This document shows positions 1 to 7,537 of a stretch of 64,000 nucleotides of DNA, piece by piece. Position 1 is the stretch's first letter. Each line of letters begins with the position of its first letter. Position numbers and translations under genes: made by a program. This stretch comes from RYN-133 sp963708645 (lineage in GTDB: Bacteria; Actinomycetota; Actinomycetes; Mycobacteriales; Jatrophihabitantaceae). The notes below the pieces were generated by a model. That model searched no databases. It was not told the origin of the DNA and worked only from the letters and a program-made list of their open reading frames with translations. The stretch spans positions 248,001 to 312,000 of the forward strand of contig CAVPTA010000014.1 of NCBI GenBank assembly GCA_963708645.1. Reading direction: 5' to 3'.

Positions 1-165
1 CTCGCCCGACAGTCCGGTTTGGTCCGCCTCGGTGTGACCCACCACTGAGTGACCGAAATCTCCCGACCCGAGACAAACCCGGGTTGCTGGGGAACCATTG
101 ATTTCGTCCACGTAACAGCCCGGGGACCGGCATGCCGGCCTCGAGGAGAGATGGCGAGGAATCAC

Positions 166-999
166 ATGACCACATCCCTGTACGGCGGTGTGACCACGCG
201 CCGGGTGACCGTGCGCGACCTGCAGGCAGCCAAGGACCGGGGCGAGCGCTGGCCGATGCTCACGGCCTACGACTTCTCGACCGCGCGAGTGTTCGACGAA
301 GCCGGCATTCCGGTGCTGCTCGTCGGTGACTCCGCGGCGAACGTCGTCTACGGCTACGACACGACGGTCCCGGTCACCATCGACGAGCTGATCCCCCTCG
401 TCCGTGCCGTCGTGCGCGGCACCAAGCGCGCGCTCGTCGTCGGCGATCTGCCGTTCGGCAGTTACCAGACCTCGCCGGCGCAAGCTCTCGAAACGGCCAC
501 CCGGTTCATGAAGGACGGCGGGTGCCAGGCGATCAAGCTCGAGGGCGGGCAGCGCATCGCCGGCCAGGTCGAAGCGCTTGTTGGCGCCGGCATCCCGGTG
601 ATGGCGCACATCGGCCTCACCCCGCAATCGGTCAACGCACTCGGCGGCTACCGCGTACAGGGACGCGGCGACGAAGCTGCGCACCGGCTTATCCAGGACG
701 CAAAGGCGATGCAGCAGGCCGGTGCGTTCGCGGTCGTGCTCGAAGTGGTGCCGTCCGACCTCGCGGCGCAGGTGACCAAGGCGCTGCACATCCCCACGAT
801 CGGCATCGGCGCGGGCCCCAGCACCGACGCGCAGGTGCTCGTGTGGCAGGACATGGCCGGCCTGCGCGGCGAGGGCAAGCCGGCGAAGTTCGTCAAGGAG
901 TTCGCGCAGGTGGGGACGGTGCTGCGCACCGCCGCCCAGACTTACGCCGATGAGGTCCGCGGCGGCACGTACCCGGCCCCGGAGCACGAGTACAGCTAG
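166..999 (+). CDS. panB: 3-methyl-2-oxobutanoate hydroxymethyltransferase
   Basis: First committed enzyme of pantothenate/CoA synthesis: adds a hydroxymethyl group from methylene-THF to 2-oxoisovalerate, in the cytosol. PanB landmarks are visible: PMLTAYDFSTARVFDEAGI, LVGDSAANVVYGYDTT, VVGDLPFGSY, IKLEGG, MAHIGLTPQS and IGIGAGPSTDAQVLVWQD. At 277 residues it is close to the usual 265-280. The frame stays open upstream to 49, but ATG 166 has a GAGGA-type ribosome site about 5 bases before it and gives the normal N-terminus. The stop interlocks with the stop of the convergent RNB gene (GCTAGC at 995-1000). Confidence 0.95.
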   Translation: MTTSLYGGVTTRRVTVRDLQAAKDRGERWPMLTAYDFSTARVFDEAGIPVLLVGDSAANVVYGYDTTVPVTIDELIPLVRAVVRGTKRALVVGDLPFGSYQTSPAQALETATRFMKDGGCQAIKLEGGQRIAGQVEALVGAGIPVMAHIGLTPQSVNALGGYRVQGRGDEAAHRLIQDAKAMQQAGAFAVVLEVVPSDLAAQVTKALHIPTIGIGAGPSTDAQVLVWQDMAGLRGEGKPAKFVKEFAQVGTVLRTAAQTYADEVRGGTYPAPEHEYS

Positions 1000-2396
1000 C
1001 TGACGCTGAACCGCACGAGACGTCTCTGCACGTCGGCTTCGACGAGGGTCGCGCGAACGCGATCGCCGACGGGCAGCTGATCGCCGGCGCAGCGCGCTCG
1101 GACCGCGGGGTCGTCGAGCATGACCGTTGCGTTGTGTTCGTCGGCGTCGATGACGAGCACATCGAAGCTCTCGCCGACACGATCACGCAACAGCCACGCC
1201 TCGGTGGCGTCGACCACGGCGCGGTCGATCGTGTGCGCCCGCTGATCGCTGTGCGCCATCACCGCAGGCAGCGTCGGTAGCTGCTCGTCAACCCACGCCG
1301 GGACGGGTGCGCTCGCACTCAGCGCGAGGCACAGTTCGCTCGCGTACCGGTCGACGAGCCGACGTAATGGTGCGGTCACGTGCGCGTACGGAGCACCGAT
1401 CCCAGCGTGGCTGTGATCGGCCGGCACGTCGCCGTCGAACTGGGTGTAGCCGGCGCCGCGCAGCAACGTCGTCGCGTGCTCGATCAACGCGACGTGATGC
1501 GGGTTCGCACGATCGAGTCCGGCAAGAACATCTCCGGGCAGCGCGCCGTCCGGCCAGGCCACGCCGAGCGCGTGTGCCGCACGGCGCAACGCGCGCACCG
1601 CACCCGGATCCGGTGTGGGGAGCGTGCGCAAGATGCCATGCCGGTACCGAACCATGATGTCGGCTGCGCACATCCCGGTGAGCAACGAGATCTCTGCGTT
1701 GTAGTCCTCGACCGAAAGCGGATCGCGGATCGCGAGGCGCCATGTCGAGCCGTCGTGCTCGACCTCTTGCGCGGGTAGATCGAGATTGATCGCATGCCGC
1801 TTCCGGGCGAGGGCCTGTCGCCGTTCGCCGACGTCACGCAGCGCCACAAGCGCGTCAGGCAAGCTGCCTTGTTCCAGGTCGCGCTGCACACCTGTGTAGT
1901 CGAGTTGTGCGCGGCTGCGGACGCGCGCGCGGCGGACATCCACGCTGCGCACCTCGCCGTCGGCGTCGAGCTCGATGCGCCACAGCACTGCCGGCCGGAG
2001 CTGGTCGGGCAGCAGGCTCGCTGCGCCCTCACTGAGCACCGGGGGGTGCAACGGCACGCGGAGGTCCGGGAAGTAGAGCGTCTCGCCACGGCGACGGGCC
2101 TCGACGTCGACCGCCGAATCGGGGCGAACGAACGCTGCCACGTCGGCGATCGCGTAGCTGACGAGATACCCGTCGCGCTGAGCGGCGATGTGCACGGCCT
2201 GGTCGAGGTCGCGGCTCCCGGCCGGATCGACCGTCACGAACGGGATGTCTGTGGCATCTTCGTCGGGCAGTTCTACGTTGTGCGCAGCCTGCTCGGCCGC
2301 CGACTCGACCTCAGGCGCTAAATCGCCGGTGACCGCCAACTCCGTGCGTAATGCAGCGAAGTCGAGCGGTGCACCGGCGACTCGATGAGCGACCAT
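996..2396 (-). CDS. RNB-domain (RNase II/R-like) exoribonuclease
   Basis: Processive 3'-5' exoribonuclease family, short actinobacterial form of 466 residues. The RNB catalytic stretch VDPAGSRDLDQAVHI (about residues 56-70) keeps the metal-binding aspartates, with Q where E. coli RNase II has its fourth Asp; the same substitution is common in this short subfamily. Further RNB landmarks are YAIADVAAFV, RRGETLYFPDLRVPLHPPVL and HSHAGIGAPYAHVTAPLRRLVDRY. The cold-shock and S1 domains of full-length RNase R are reduced or missing. ATG start at 2396. It is convergent with panB and their stops overlap. Confidence 0.88.
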   Translation of the reverse strand: MVAHRVAGAPLDFAALRTELAVTGDLAPEVESAAEQAAHNVELPDEDATDIPFVTVDPAGSRDLDQAVHIAAQRDGYLVSYAIADVAAFVRPDSAVDVEARRRGETLYFPDLRVPLHPPVLSEGAASLLPDQLRPAVLWRIELDADGEVRSVDVRRARVRSRAQLDYTGVQRDLEQGSLPDALVALRDVGERRQALARKRHAINLDLPAQEVEHDGSTWRLAIRDPLSVEDYNAEISLLTGMCAADIMVRYRHGILRTLPTPDPGAVRALRRAAHALGVAWPDGALPGDVLAGLDRANPHHVALIEHATTLLRGAGYTQFDGDVPADHSHAGIGAPYAHVTAPLRRLVDRYASELCLALSASAPVPAWVDEQLPTLPAVMAHSDQRAHTIDRAVVDATEAWLLRDRVGESFDVLVIDADEHNATVMLDDPAVRARCAGDQLPVGDRVRATLVEADVQRRLVRFSVS

Positions 2397-2423
2397 CCGC
2401 AGATGGGGCGGACGGCAGGTGGA

Positions 2424-2831
2424 TCAGCGCGAGCGCTTGGCGGCAGCCTTCTTGGCAGCAGCCTTGCGAACAGTCTTTTTCGCTGCGGTCTTGCGTGCGG
2501 TCGTCTTGGCAGTCTTCTTGGCGACCGTCTTACGCGCAGCCGTCTTGCGTGCGGTGGTCTTCGCCGCCTTCTTCGCAGCCGTCTTGCGAACGGCCTTCTT
2601 CGCAGCCGTCTTCTTGGCGGCCTTCTTCGCAGCTGTCTTGCGGACGGCCGTCTTGCGCGCCGTGGTCTTCGCGGCCTTCTTCGCGGCCGTCTTGCGGACG
2701 GCCGTCTTGCGCGCGGTCGTCTTCGCGGCCTTCTTCGCGGCCGTCTTACGAACAGCGGTCTTGCGGGCGGTGGTCTTCGCCGCCTTCTTCGCGGCGGTCT
2801 TGCGAGCCGCCTTCTTTGCGGGTGTCGTCAT
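2424..2831 (-). CDS. Lysine/alanine-rich histone H1-like DNA-binding protein
   Basis: 135 residues made almost wholly of Lys, Ala, Thr and Arg, built from repeats such as KKAAKTTARKTAVRKTAA. The composition matches bacterial H1-like or HU-tail (PAKKA) proteins that bind and compact DNA without a fixed fold. No HU core or other folded domain is present, so it is a stand-alone tail-like protein. A strong GAGGAGG-type ribosome site lies just upstream of ATG 2831. The repeats make the opposite strand look like several open frames, which are artefacts. The nucleoid role is inferred from composition only. Confidence 0.8.
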   Translation of the reverse strand: MTTPAKKAARKTAAKKAAKTTARKTAVRKTAAKKAAKTTARKTAVRKTAAKKAAKTTARKTAVRKTAAKKAAKKTAAKKAVRKTAAKKAAKTTARKTAARKTVAKKTAKTTARKTAAKKTVRKAAAKKAAAKRSR

Positions 2832-2854
2832 TGCGTTGCCTCCTCGGCAGCAGT

Positions 2855-2874
2855 CAACGAATCCTCATTCGTTG
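2855..2874. promoter_or_regulatory. 8-bp inverted repeat upstream of the H1-like gene
   Basis: CAACGAAT-CCTC-ATTCGTTG, a perfect 8-bp inverted repeat with a 4-base centre, 24 bases before the H1-like start codon. It could be an operator or an mRNA hairpin next to the ribosome site. The 2832-3061 gap is visibly more AT-rich than its surroundings and must hold the promoter; I could not fix a confident -35/-10 pair. Confidence 0.45.
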
Positions 2875-3061
2875 CTACAAGTGGACGATGCTTGTCGTGC
2901 AGCGTCAACGCGCCACGCCGACTTGTCATATGAGCATCGTGGCGCAGATTTGCGATCACCGCATCATTGAATGACGAATCCGTTGCACAAACTTTTGACT
3001 GCGTGAGTTGCACTCCGACGCACACGCACACGACGCACTCTTCGAAACAGTGAGAATCCCT

Positions 3062-4192
3062 CTATATAGATGACGATTCGTCGAAGATCGCGGACGCGAT
3101 GGCAACCGCACGGTTCGCGCGCGGCAGTCCTGCGTACAACGCGCAATGCATCAACACTTCGACGATTTCGTTCGCGCTCAGTCCGTTGTGACGCGCTGCA
3201 CGGATGTGCATCGCGAGTTCGTGCTCTGCACCGAGCGCGACGAGACAAGCAAGAGTTGCGATCGATCGCTCGCGTCGCGCGAGGTCTGTTCGCGACCACA
3301 CGTCGCCCCATGCGTAGCGCGTGATGAAGTCCTGAAACGGCTTCGTCAACGGCGTTGCTGCTTCGATCGCGCGATCGACGTGAGCGTCGCCGAGCACCTC
3401 GCGCCGCGTTGCGTAACCGTCGGCGAGCGTTGCGCCCGCACGCAGGTGTTGCAACAACAGCGTTGCGATGCGCGCGGGCTGCTCGTACGTCGCGATGTGC
3501 GCTGCATCGGCCAGCGACTCGAAGTGCGCACGCGGGATGCCCTCGGCGATCACACGAAGGTGATCGGGCGTTGTAGCCGGGTCGTTCTCGGCAGCGATCA
3601 CCAACGTCGACGATGCGATGCGGCCGAGGTCCGGACGCAGGTCCATCGCCCCGATCGCATCGCAGCACTGGGCATAGCTCTCGGCATCGATGCCCGCCAC
3701 CATTACGCGCAGTTCGTCGCGCAGTTCCGGACTGCGAGCGGCGAACGGCGGCGTCAGCCATCGATCGACAACCGAGTCGGCGACCGAAGCCATTCCGTCG
3801 GCGCGCACAAGCCGGGCTCGCTCGACATACGGACTGCCGAGATATGCCGAGGTGCACAGCAGCGCCAGCCGTCCGAGGCGTTCCGGGCGATGCGCCGCGA
3901 GCCACATGCCGACCATCGCGCCGAGCGACAACCCGACCCAGTCGGCACGCTGCACGTCGAGGGCGTCGAGCGTTGCGAGCACGTCCGCGGCGAGGTCGGC
4001 CAGCGAAGCAGCAGCGCCACTCGGCGACGGAGCGGAATCGCCGTGGCCGCGATGGTCCAGACGAATCACGCGGAACTGCTCGAGCAACGGCGCCAGCACC
4101 GGCTCCCACATCGCTGAGGTGCTGCCAACCGATCCGAGCAGCACAAGAGGCGGCGCATCGACCGGTCCGTCCACCCAGGCGTGGAGCCTCAT
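3062..4192 (-). CDS. pcaL: Fused 3-oxoadipate enol-lactonase / 4-carboxymuconolactone decarboxylase
   Basis: Carries out two successive steps of the protocatechuate branch of the beta-ketoadipate pathway. Residues 1-250 are an alpha/beta hydrolase (PcaD-like) with nucleophile elbow GLSLGAMVG, RLDHRGHG near the oxyanion region and a catalytic His in DAAHIA. Residues about 265-376 are a carboxymuconolactone decarboxylase domain (PcaC) with RSIATLACLVALG and HNGLSANEIVEVLMHCALYAGLPRA. Such fusions are known as PcaL in Streptomyces. The start is ATG 4192, which overlaps the pcaB stop by 4 bases (ATGA), so the two are translationally coupled. The frame stays open upstream but that extension lies antiparallel inside pcaB. 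Confidence 0.93.
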   Translation of the reverse strand: MRLHAWVDGPVDAPPLVLLGSVGSTSAMWEPVLAPLLEQFRVIRLDHRGHGDSAPSPSGAAASLADLAADVLATLDALDVQRADWVGLSLGAMVGMWLAAHRPERLGRLALLCTSAYLGSPYVERARLVRADGMASVADSVVDRWLTPPFAARSPELRDELRVMVAGIDAESYAQCCDAIGAMDLRPDLGRIASSTLVIAAENDPATTPDHLRVIAEGIPRAHFESLADAAHIATYEQPARIATLLLQHLRAGATLADGYATRREVLGDAHVDRAIEAATPLTKPFQDFITRYAWGDVWSRTDLARRERSIATLACLVALGAEHELAMHIRAARHNGLSANEIVEVLMHCALYAGLPRANRAVAIASAIFDESSSI

Positions 4193-5343
4193 CGCGAACT
4201 CCGCCCTGCGAGGTAGCGGTCGACGAGATCGCCTGCATGGCCGGTGTCGTCGGTCCCGACCTGATCGGCGAGTGCTGCGGCGTGCTTTGCCATCGCGTCG
4301 ACGTCGACCTCGACGTCGAGTGCGGTACGCAAGCGCGCAGCGGCGCCGCCTGTGAATCGCAGCAGGGCGATCAACGCCGGCCACTCGGCGTGCCAGCTGC
4401 CCGCGCCGCGCTGCAATTCGGGTGCGCTGCTCATGAGCGTTGCGACCAGGCCCGGTGCTTGCGCAGCGGCGGCGCGCGCTGTCACCGCCGCGATCGAGTT
4501 CTTCTTGTGCGTCATCGCCGACGAACCACCGGGTGCCCGCTCGCGAACTTCGGCGATGTCGGATTGCCCGAGCAGGACGAGGTCGGTGGCAATCTTCGCG
4601 ACGGCGGAGGATGCCGAGCCGAGTGCCCCGGCGAGTTCGGTGACGATCGTGCGATCGGTGTGCCACACGCCGCGCGGGACGACGAGATCGCATTCGTCGG
4701 CGAACGCGTCGAGCACGGCGAAGCCGTGCGGATGCAGTGCGGCGAGCGTGCCGGCAGCGCCACCGAGTTGCACGGGCAACGCTGCGCGTACATCAGCCAG
4801 GCGCACGCTCGCGCTGTCGAGTGCCGTGCCCCAGCCGGCCGCGGCGGCGCCGAAGGTGGTGGGAACGGCCCACTGCAGCAAGGTGCGGCCCGGCATCGCT
4901 GTGTCACGGTGCTCGCGTGCGAGCTGCGCACACGAACGCGCTGCGTCGTCGAGCGTTGCAGTGACAACGCCGAGGGCTTGTTTCGCCACGAGCATGAGCG
5001 CTGTGTCGACGATGTCCTGGCTTGTGGCGCCGAGGTGCACCGCCGCCGCTGCCTCGGCGCCGGCCCGTGCCTCGACACGCGCGCGAAGCTCGACGACGAG
5101 CGGGATGACCGGATTGCCGCCGAACGCGGCGCGACGTGCGAGTTCGGCACTGTCGAGACGTCTTACGTCATCGCAAGCAGCGCCGATCTCGAGCGCGGTC
5201 GGCAGCGCCAGGATGCCGACCTGTGCACACGCGCGTGCCAACGCGGTCTCGGCAGTGCACAACGCGTCGACAAGAGCGGCGTCATCGGTCGCGGCTACGA
5301 CCGATGTCGTCCCGAAGATCCCGTCGAACAGTTCGCTCGTCAT
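4189..5343 (-). CDS. pcaB: 3-carboxy-cis,cis-muconate cycloisomerase
   Basis: Fumarase/aspartase superfamily lactonising enzyme: converts 3-carboxymuconate to 4-carboxymuconolactone, the substrate for the downstream pcaL product. The superfamily signature is clear as GGSSAMTHKKNS (about residues 273-284), with HLGATSQDIVDTALML and PGRTLLQWAVPTTFG as the other active-site segments. 384 residues, slightly shorter than the 440-450 of Pseudomonas PcaB. First gene of a two-gene operon. No protocatechuate dioxygenase (pcaGH), pcaIJ or pcaR is next to it, so the rest of the pathway must lie elsewhere. Confidence 0.9.
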   Translation of the reverse strand: MTSELFDGIFGTTSVVAATDDAALVDALCTAETALARACAQVGILALPTALEIGAACDDVRRLDSAELARRAAFGGNPVIPLVVELRARVEARAGAEAAAAVHLGATSQDIVDTALMLVAKQALGVVTATLDDAARSCAQLAREHRDTAMPGRTLLQWAVPTTFGAAAAGWGTALDSASVRLADVRAALPVQLGGAAGTLAALHPHGFAVLDAFADECDLVVPRGVWHTDRTIVTELAGALGSASSAVAKIATDLVLLGQSDIAEVRERAPGGSSAMTHKKNSIAAVTARAAAAQAPGLVATLMSSAPELQRGAGSWHAEWPALIALLRFTGGAAARLRTALDVEVDVDAMAKHAAALADQVGTDDTGHAGDLVDRYLAGRSSR

Positions 5344-5374
5344 ACAACGAGCGTCTCAGACCGTTCGTGATCGG

Positions 5375-5848
5375 TCAGCCGGCCGCCGCAGCAAACGCGT
5401 TCAGGTCCCACCCGGAGTTAACGGCGTCGCGCATTCCTTCCCAACCGTCGCCATGCCGGTCGAGGTGGTTGTGCGTCAGCTCGACGTGCGTGTGGTCGGC
5501 GTCGATCGCGGTGAAGCGCACCTCGATCTCGCTGGTCTTCGCCGGGTCGGTCTCGATCTGCCACTGCACGCTGATGTCCCAGCTGAAGCGCACCAGGGTC
5601 GGCGGCTCGTAGGCCAACACCCGCGACCACCGGCACTCGGCGCCGTCGACCCCGATGTCGATGATGTTGCCGCCGACCCGCGGCTCGAACACCATGCGCT
5701 CAACGGCAAACAGATGGTGCTCCGGATTCCACCACGTCCCGATGCCATCGGTGAACACGCGGAAGGCGTGCTCGATCGGAGCGTCGACATCGATTGCGCG
5801 CGCGACCGAAGTCGACTCCACTGTTGCGCTCGTCTGCTGTTCGGTCAT
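5375..5848 (-). CDS. SRPBCC (AHSA1-like) domain protein
   Basis: 157-residue START/Bet v1-fold protein with the AHSA1 layout: ARAIDVDAPIEHAFRVFTDGIGTWW at the N-terminus, then VERMVFEPRVGG, CRWSRVLAYEPPTLVRFSWDIS and an amphipathic C-terminal helix GWEGMRDAVNSGWDLN. Paired by a 4-base ATGA overlap with the upstream ArsR-family repressor. This ArsR-SRPBCC pairing is common in Actinobacteria; the ligand is unknown. Confidence 0.85.
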   Translation of the reverse strand: MTEQQTSATVESTSVARAIDVDAPIEHAFRVFTDGIGTWWNPEHHLFAVERMVFEPRVGGNIIDIGVDGAECRWSRVLAYEPPTLVRFSWDISVQWQIETDPAKTSEIEVRFTAIDADHTHVELTHNHLDRHGDGWEGMRDAVNSGWDLNAFAAAAG

Positions 5849-6168
5849 CGGGTCTCCCTGTGTGAGTGGGTCGAGCTGGCGGCCTCGGCGAAGGCGTCCA
5901 GCGAGCGGCGCCAGAACTGATCGAAGTAGTCACGGATGGCGGCGAGCCCGGTCGGGTCGACGGAGTACACGCGTCGGGTACCTGCAGCCCGCTCGTTCAC
6001 CAGCCCCGCCTCCTTGAGCACCTTCAGGTGCTGCGACACCGCCGGCCGACTGACGGGCAACTGCTCGGCGAGCGCGCCGACCGGGCTCGGTGCGCGGACT
6101 AGGTGCTCGAAGATGCTGCGCCGCGTCGGATCTGCCAGCGCCGTGAGCACTGCTGAATGGTTAGCCAT
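5845..6168 (-). CDS. ArsR-family winged-helix repressor
   Basis: 107-residue ArsR/SmtB-type regulator. The helix-turn-helix is plain: LADPTRRSIFEHLVRAPSPVGALAEQL, then VSRPAVSQHLKVLKEAGLV and a wing ending GTRRVYSVDP. It lacks the metal-binding cysteines of ArsR or SmtB, so it probably senses something else, possibly through the coupled SRPBCC protein. Divergent from the gntR-ABC operon. A GTAAG-containing inverted repeat sits directly before its start codon. Confidence 0.9.
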   Translation of the reverse strand: MANHSAVLTALADPTRRSIFEHLVRAPSPVGALAEQLPVSRPAVSQHLKVLKEAGLVNERAAGTRRVYSVDPTGLAAIRDYFDQFWRRSLDAFAEAASSTHSHRETR

Positions 6169-6170
6169 GA

Positions 6171-6207
6171 CTTACCGTAAGCTACTACTTACGAACTTCT
6201 TACGCAA
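6171..6207 (-). promoter_or_regulatory. Putative ArsR operator (GTAAG repeats)
   Basis: CTTAC-C-GTAAG at 6171-6181 is a perfect 5-bp inverted repeat immediately before the arsR start codon, and two further CTTACG copies follow at about 6187-6206. Clustered, phased half-sites next to an autoregulated repressor are typical of ArsR operators. The assignment is inferred from position. Confidence 0.5.
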
Positions 6208-6215
6208 CCCGTTCC

Positions 6216-6254
6216 TTGACAGGACACGCCAGTTATCTAATGCTCTAGATAACT
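6216..6254 (+). promoter_or_regulatory. Promoter and palindromic operator of the GntR-ABC operon
   Basis: A consensus -35 TTGACA (6216-6221) is followed after 16 bases by TAATGC (6238-6243) as a weak -10. Overlapping the -10 is a perfect 9-bp inverted repeat, AGTTATCTA-ATGCTC-TAGATAACT (6231-6254), 12 bases before the gntR start. A palindrome over the -10 of a self-encoded YtrA-type repressor is the expected layout for autoregulation. Confidence 0.75.
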
Positions 6255-6266
6255 AGAGAGGTCGCC

Positions 6267-6659
6267 ATGTTGGTCTTCCGCTTGACCGCCAAATCCAACG
6301 TCCCGCCGTATGTGCAACTCGCCGAACAGGTCCGCCAGGCGTTGCTGACCGGAGTCCTGAGCACGGGCGACCGCCTGCCCACGGTCAAGGAGGTGGTCGG
6401 GGCGCTGGCCATCAACGCGAACACCGTTCTCAAGGCCTACCGCGAACTCGAACGCGAAGGGCTGGTCGAGGGCCGCCAGGGAATCGGCACCTTCGTGCTC
6501 CGCCGCCCCGACGGGCCACCGCCCGGCACGCACGCACTGCTGCAACGCGGGCTGGCTGCGTGGGTCGGCAAGGCGCGCGGTGCGGGAATGCGCGACGCCG
6601 ACATCGAGAGCATGGTTCGCGCGACGCTGGTGGTCACACAGCACGAGGCGACGGCATGA
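6267..6659 (+). CDS. GntR-family repressor, YtrA subfamily
   Basis: 130-residue winged-helix regulator. The GntR DNA-binding domain fills residues 1-75 (PPYVQLAEQVRQALLTGVL, GDRLPTVKEVVGALAINANTV, AYRELEREGLVEGRQGIGTFV). The short C-terminal tail instead of a large effector domain is the mark of the YtrA subfamily, which controls linked ABC transporters. The ribosome site AGAGAGG (6255-6261) precedes the ATG. The stop overlaps the next start by 4 bases. Confidence 0.92.
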   Translation: MLVFRLTAKSNVPPYVQLAEQVRQALLTGVLSTGDRLPTVKEVVGALAINANTVLKAYRELEREGLVEGRQGIGTFVLRRPDGPPPGTHALLQRGLAAWVGKARGAGMRDADIESMVRATLVVTQHEATA

Positions 6660-7537
6660 ACGCCGTTGTGACCGACGGTCTGGGTCGCCGATTCGGCAGC
6701 AAGTGGGCTGTGCAGGACTGCTCGTTCGCAATCCCCGAGGGACGCATCTGCGGTCTGGTCGGCGCGAACGGCGCGGGTAAGACGACGTTGCTGCGCATGC
6801 TCGCCGGGCTGAGCCGGCCGAGCGCCGGGCGAGCCGAGGTGGCGCACCGCAGCCCGGGCGATACCGAAGCATTCCTCGCCGATGTCGGGTTCCTCGCCCA
6901 GGACGTACCGCTGTACCGCCGCTGGACGGTCGAGGACCACCTGCGACTGGGTGCTTCGATGAACGCGCGCTGGCACGACGAAGCTGCTCGTGATCGGCTT
7001 GCCGCTCTGCGGATTCCGCTCGACCAGAAGGTCGGCACCCTGTCGGGCGGCCAGCGCGCGCAGGTGGCGCTCGGGCTGTGCCTCGCGAAACGACCGGCCG
7101 TGCTCTTGCTCGACGAACCGGTCGCCGCACTCGATCCGCTCGCGCGCCGCGATTTCCTCTCGACGTTGACGTCTGCGGTCGCCGACGGCGGCCTCACCGT
7201 CGTGCTCTCAAGCCATCTGGTCACCGATCTTGAGCGCGTGTGCGACTTCCTTGTCGTGCTCGCCGCTGCGCGCACATTGCTCGCCGCCGAGGTCGACGAC
7301 GTGCTTGCCACGCACCGGGTCGTCTCCGGCCCACGGCGCGAGACGTCCGCGTTCGAACGCGAGCACACCGTCTTGCGACGCGAGGCGACGGCCCGACAAG
7401 TCGCCCTCTGGGCTCGACTGTCCGGACCGATTCACGACCCGTCGTGGCAGGTCGACGAACTCAGCCTCGAAGACATCGTGCTCGCCTATCTCGGTGCGGA
7501 CGCGCACGCACCCGACTTCCACGCGGTCGCATCATGA
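6656..7537 (+). CDS. ABC transporter ATP-binding protein
   Basis: 293-residue nucleotide-binding subunit. Walker A GANGAGKTT (about residues 38-46), signature LSGGQRAQVALGL, Walker B AVLLLDEPVAALDP and a switch His in SSHLVTDLERVCDF. The C-terminal 80 residues are an extra domain seen in CcmA/YtrB-type exporter ATPases. ATG 6656 overlaps the gntR stop, and an upstream open frame from 6560 is antiparallel coding noise. It should pair with the permease that follows. Confidence 0.93.
   Translation: MNAVVTDGLGRRFGSKWAVQDCSFAIPEGRICGLVGANGAGKTTLLRMLAGLSRPSAGRAEVAHRSPGDTEAFLADVGFLAQDVPLYRRWTVEDHLRLGASMNARWHDEAARDRLAALRIPLDQKVGTLSGGQRAQVALGLCLAKRPAVLLLDEPVAALDPLARRDFLSTLTSAVADGGLTVVLSSHLVTDLERVCDFLVVLAAARTLLAAEVDDVLATHRVVSGPRRETSAFEREHTVLRREATARQVALWARLSGPIHDPSWQVDELSLEDIVLAYLGADAHAPDFHAVAS

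Noticed and set aside
49..165. Upstream extension of panB
   Set aside because: No family similarity, no ribosome site at 49; ATG 166 has both.
2424..2831. Regular repeats considered as a CRISPR array or tandem DNA repeat
   Set aside because: Periodicity is that of codons for Lys/Ala/Thr repeats in one intact frame with a good ribosome site; no spacers.
4193..4693. Longer N-terminus for pcaL
   Set aside because: Translates as Arg-rich noise inside pcaB; the ATGA overlap at 4189-4192 fixes the start.
3613..5370. Very long plus-strand open frames across pcaL-pcaB
   Set aside because: Arg/Ser-rich shadow translations of high-GC genes with no domain; the minus-strand genes have clear motifs and coupled starts.
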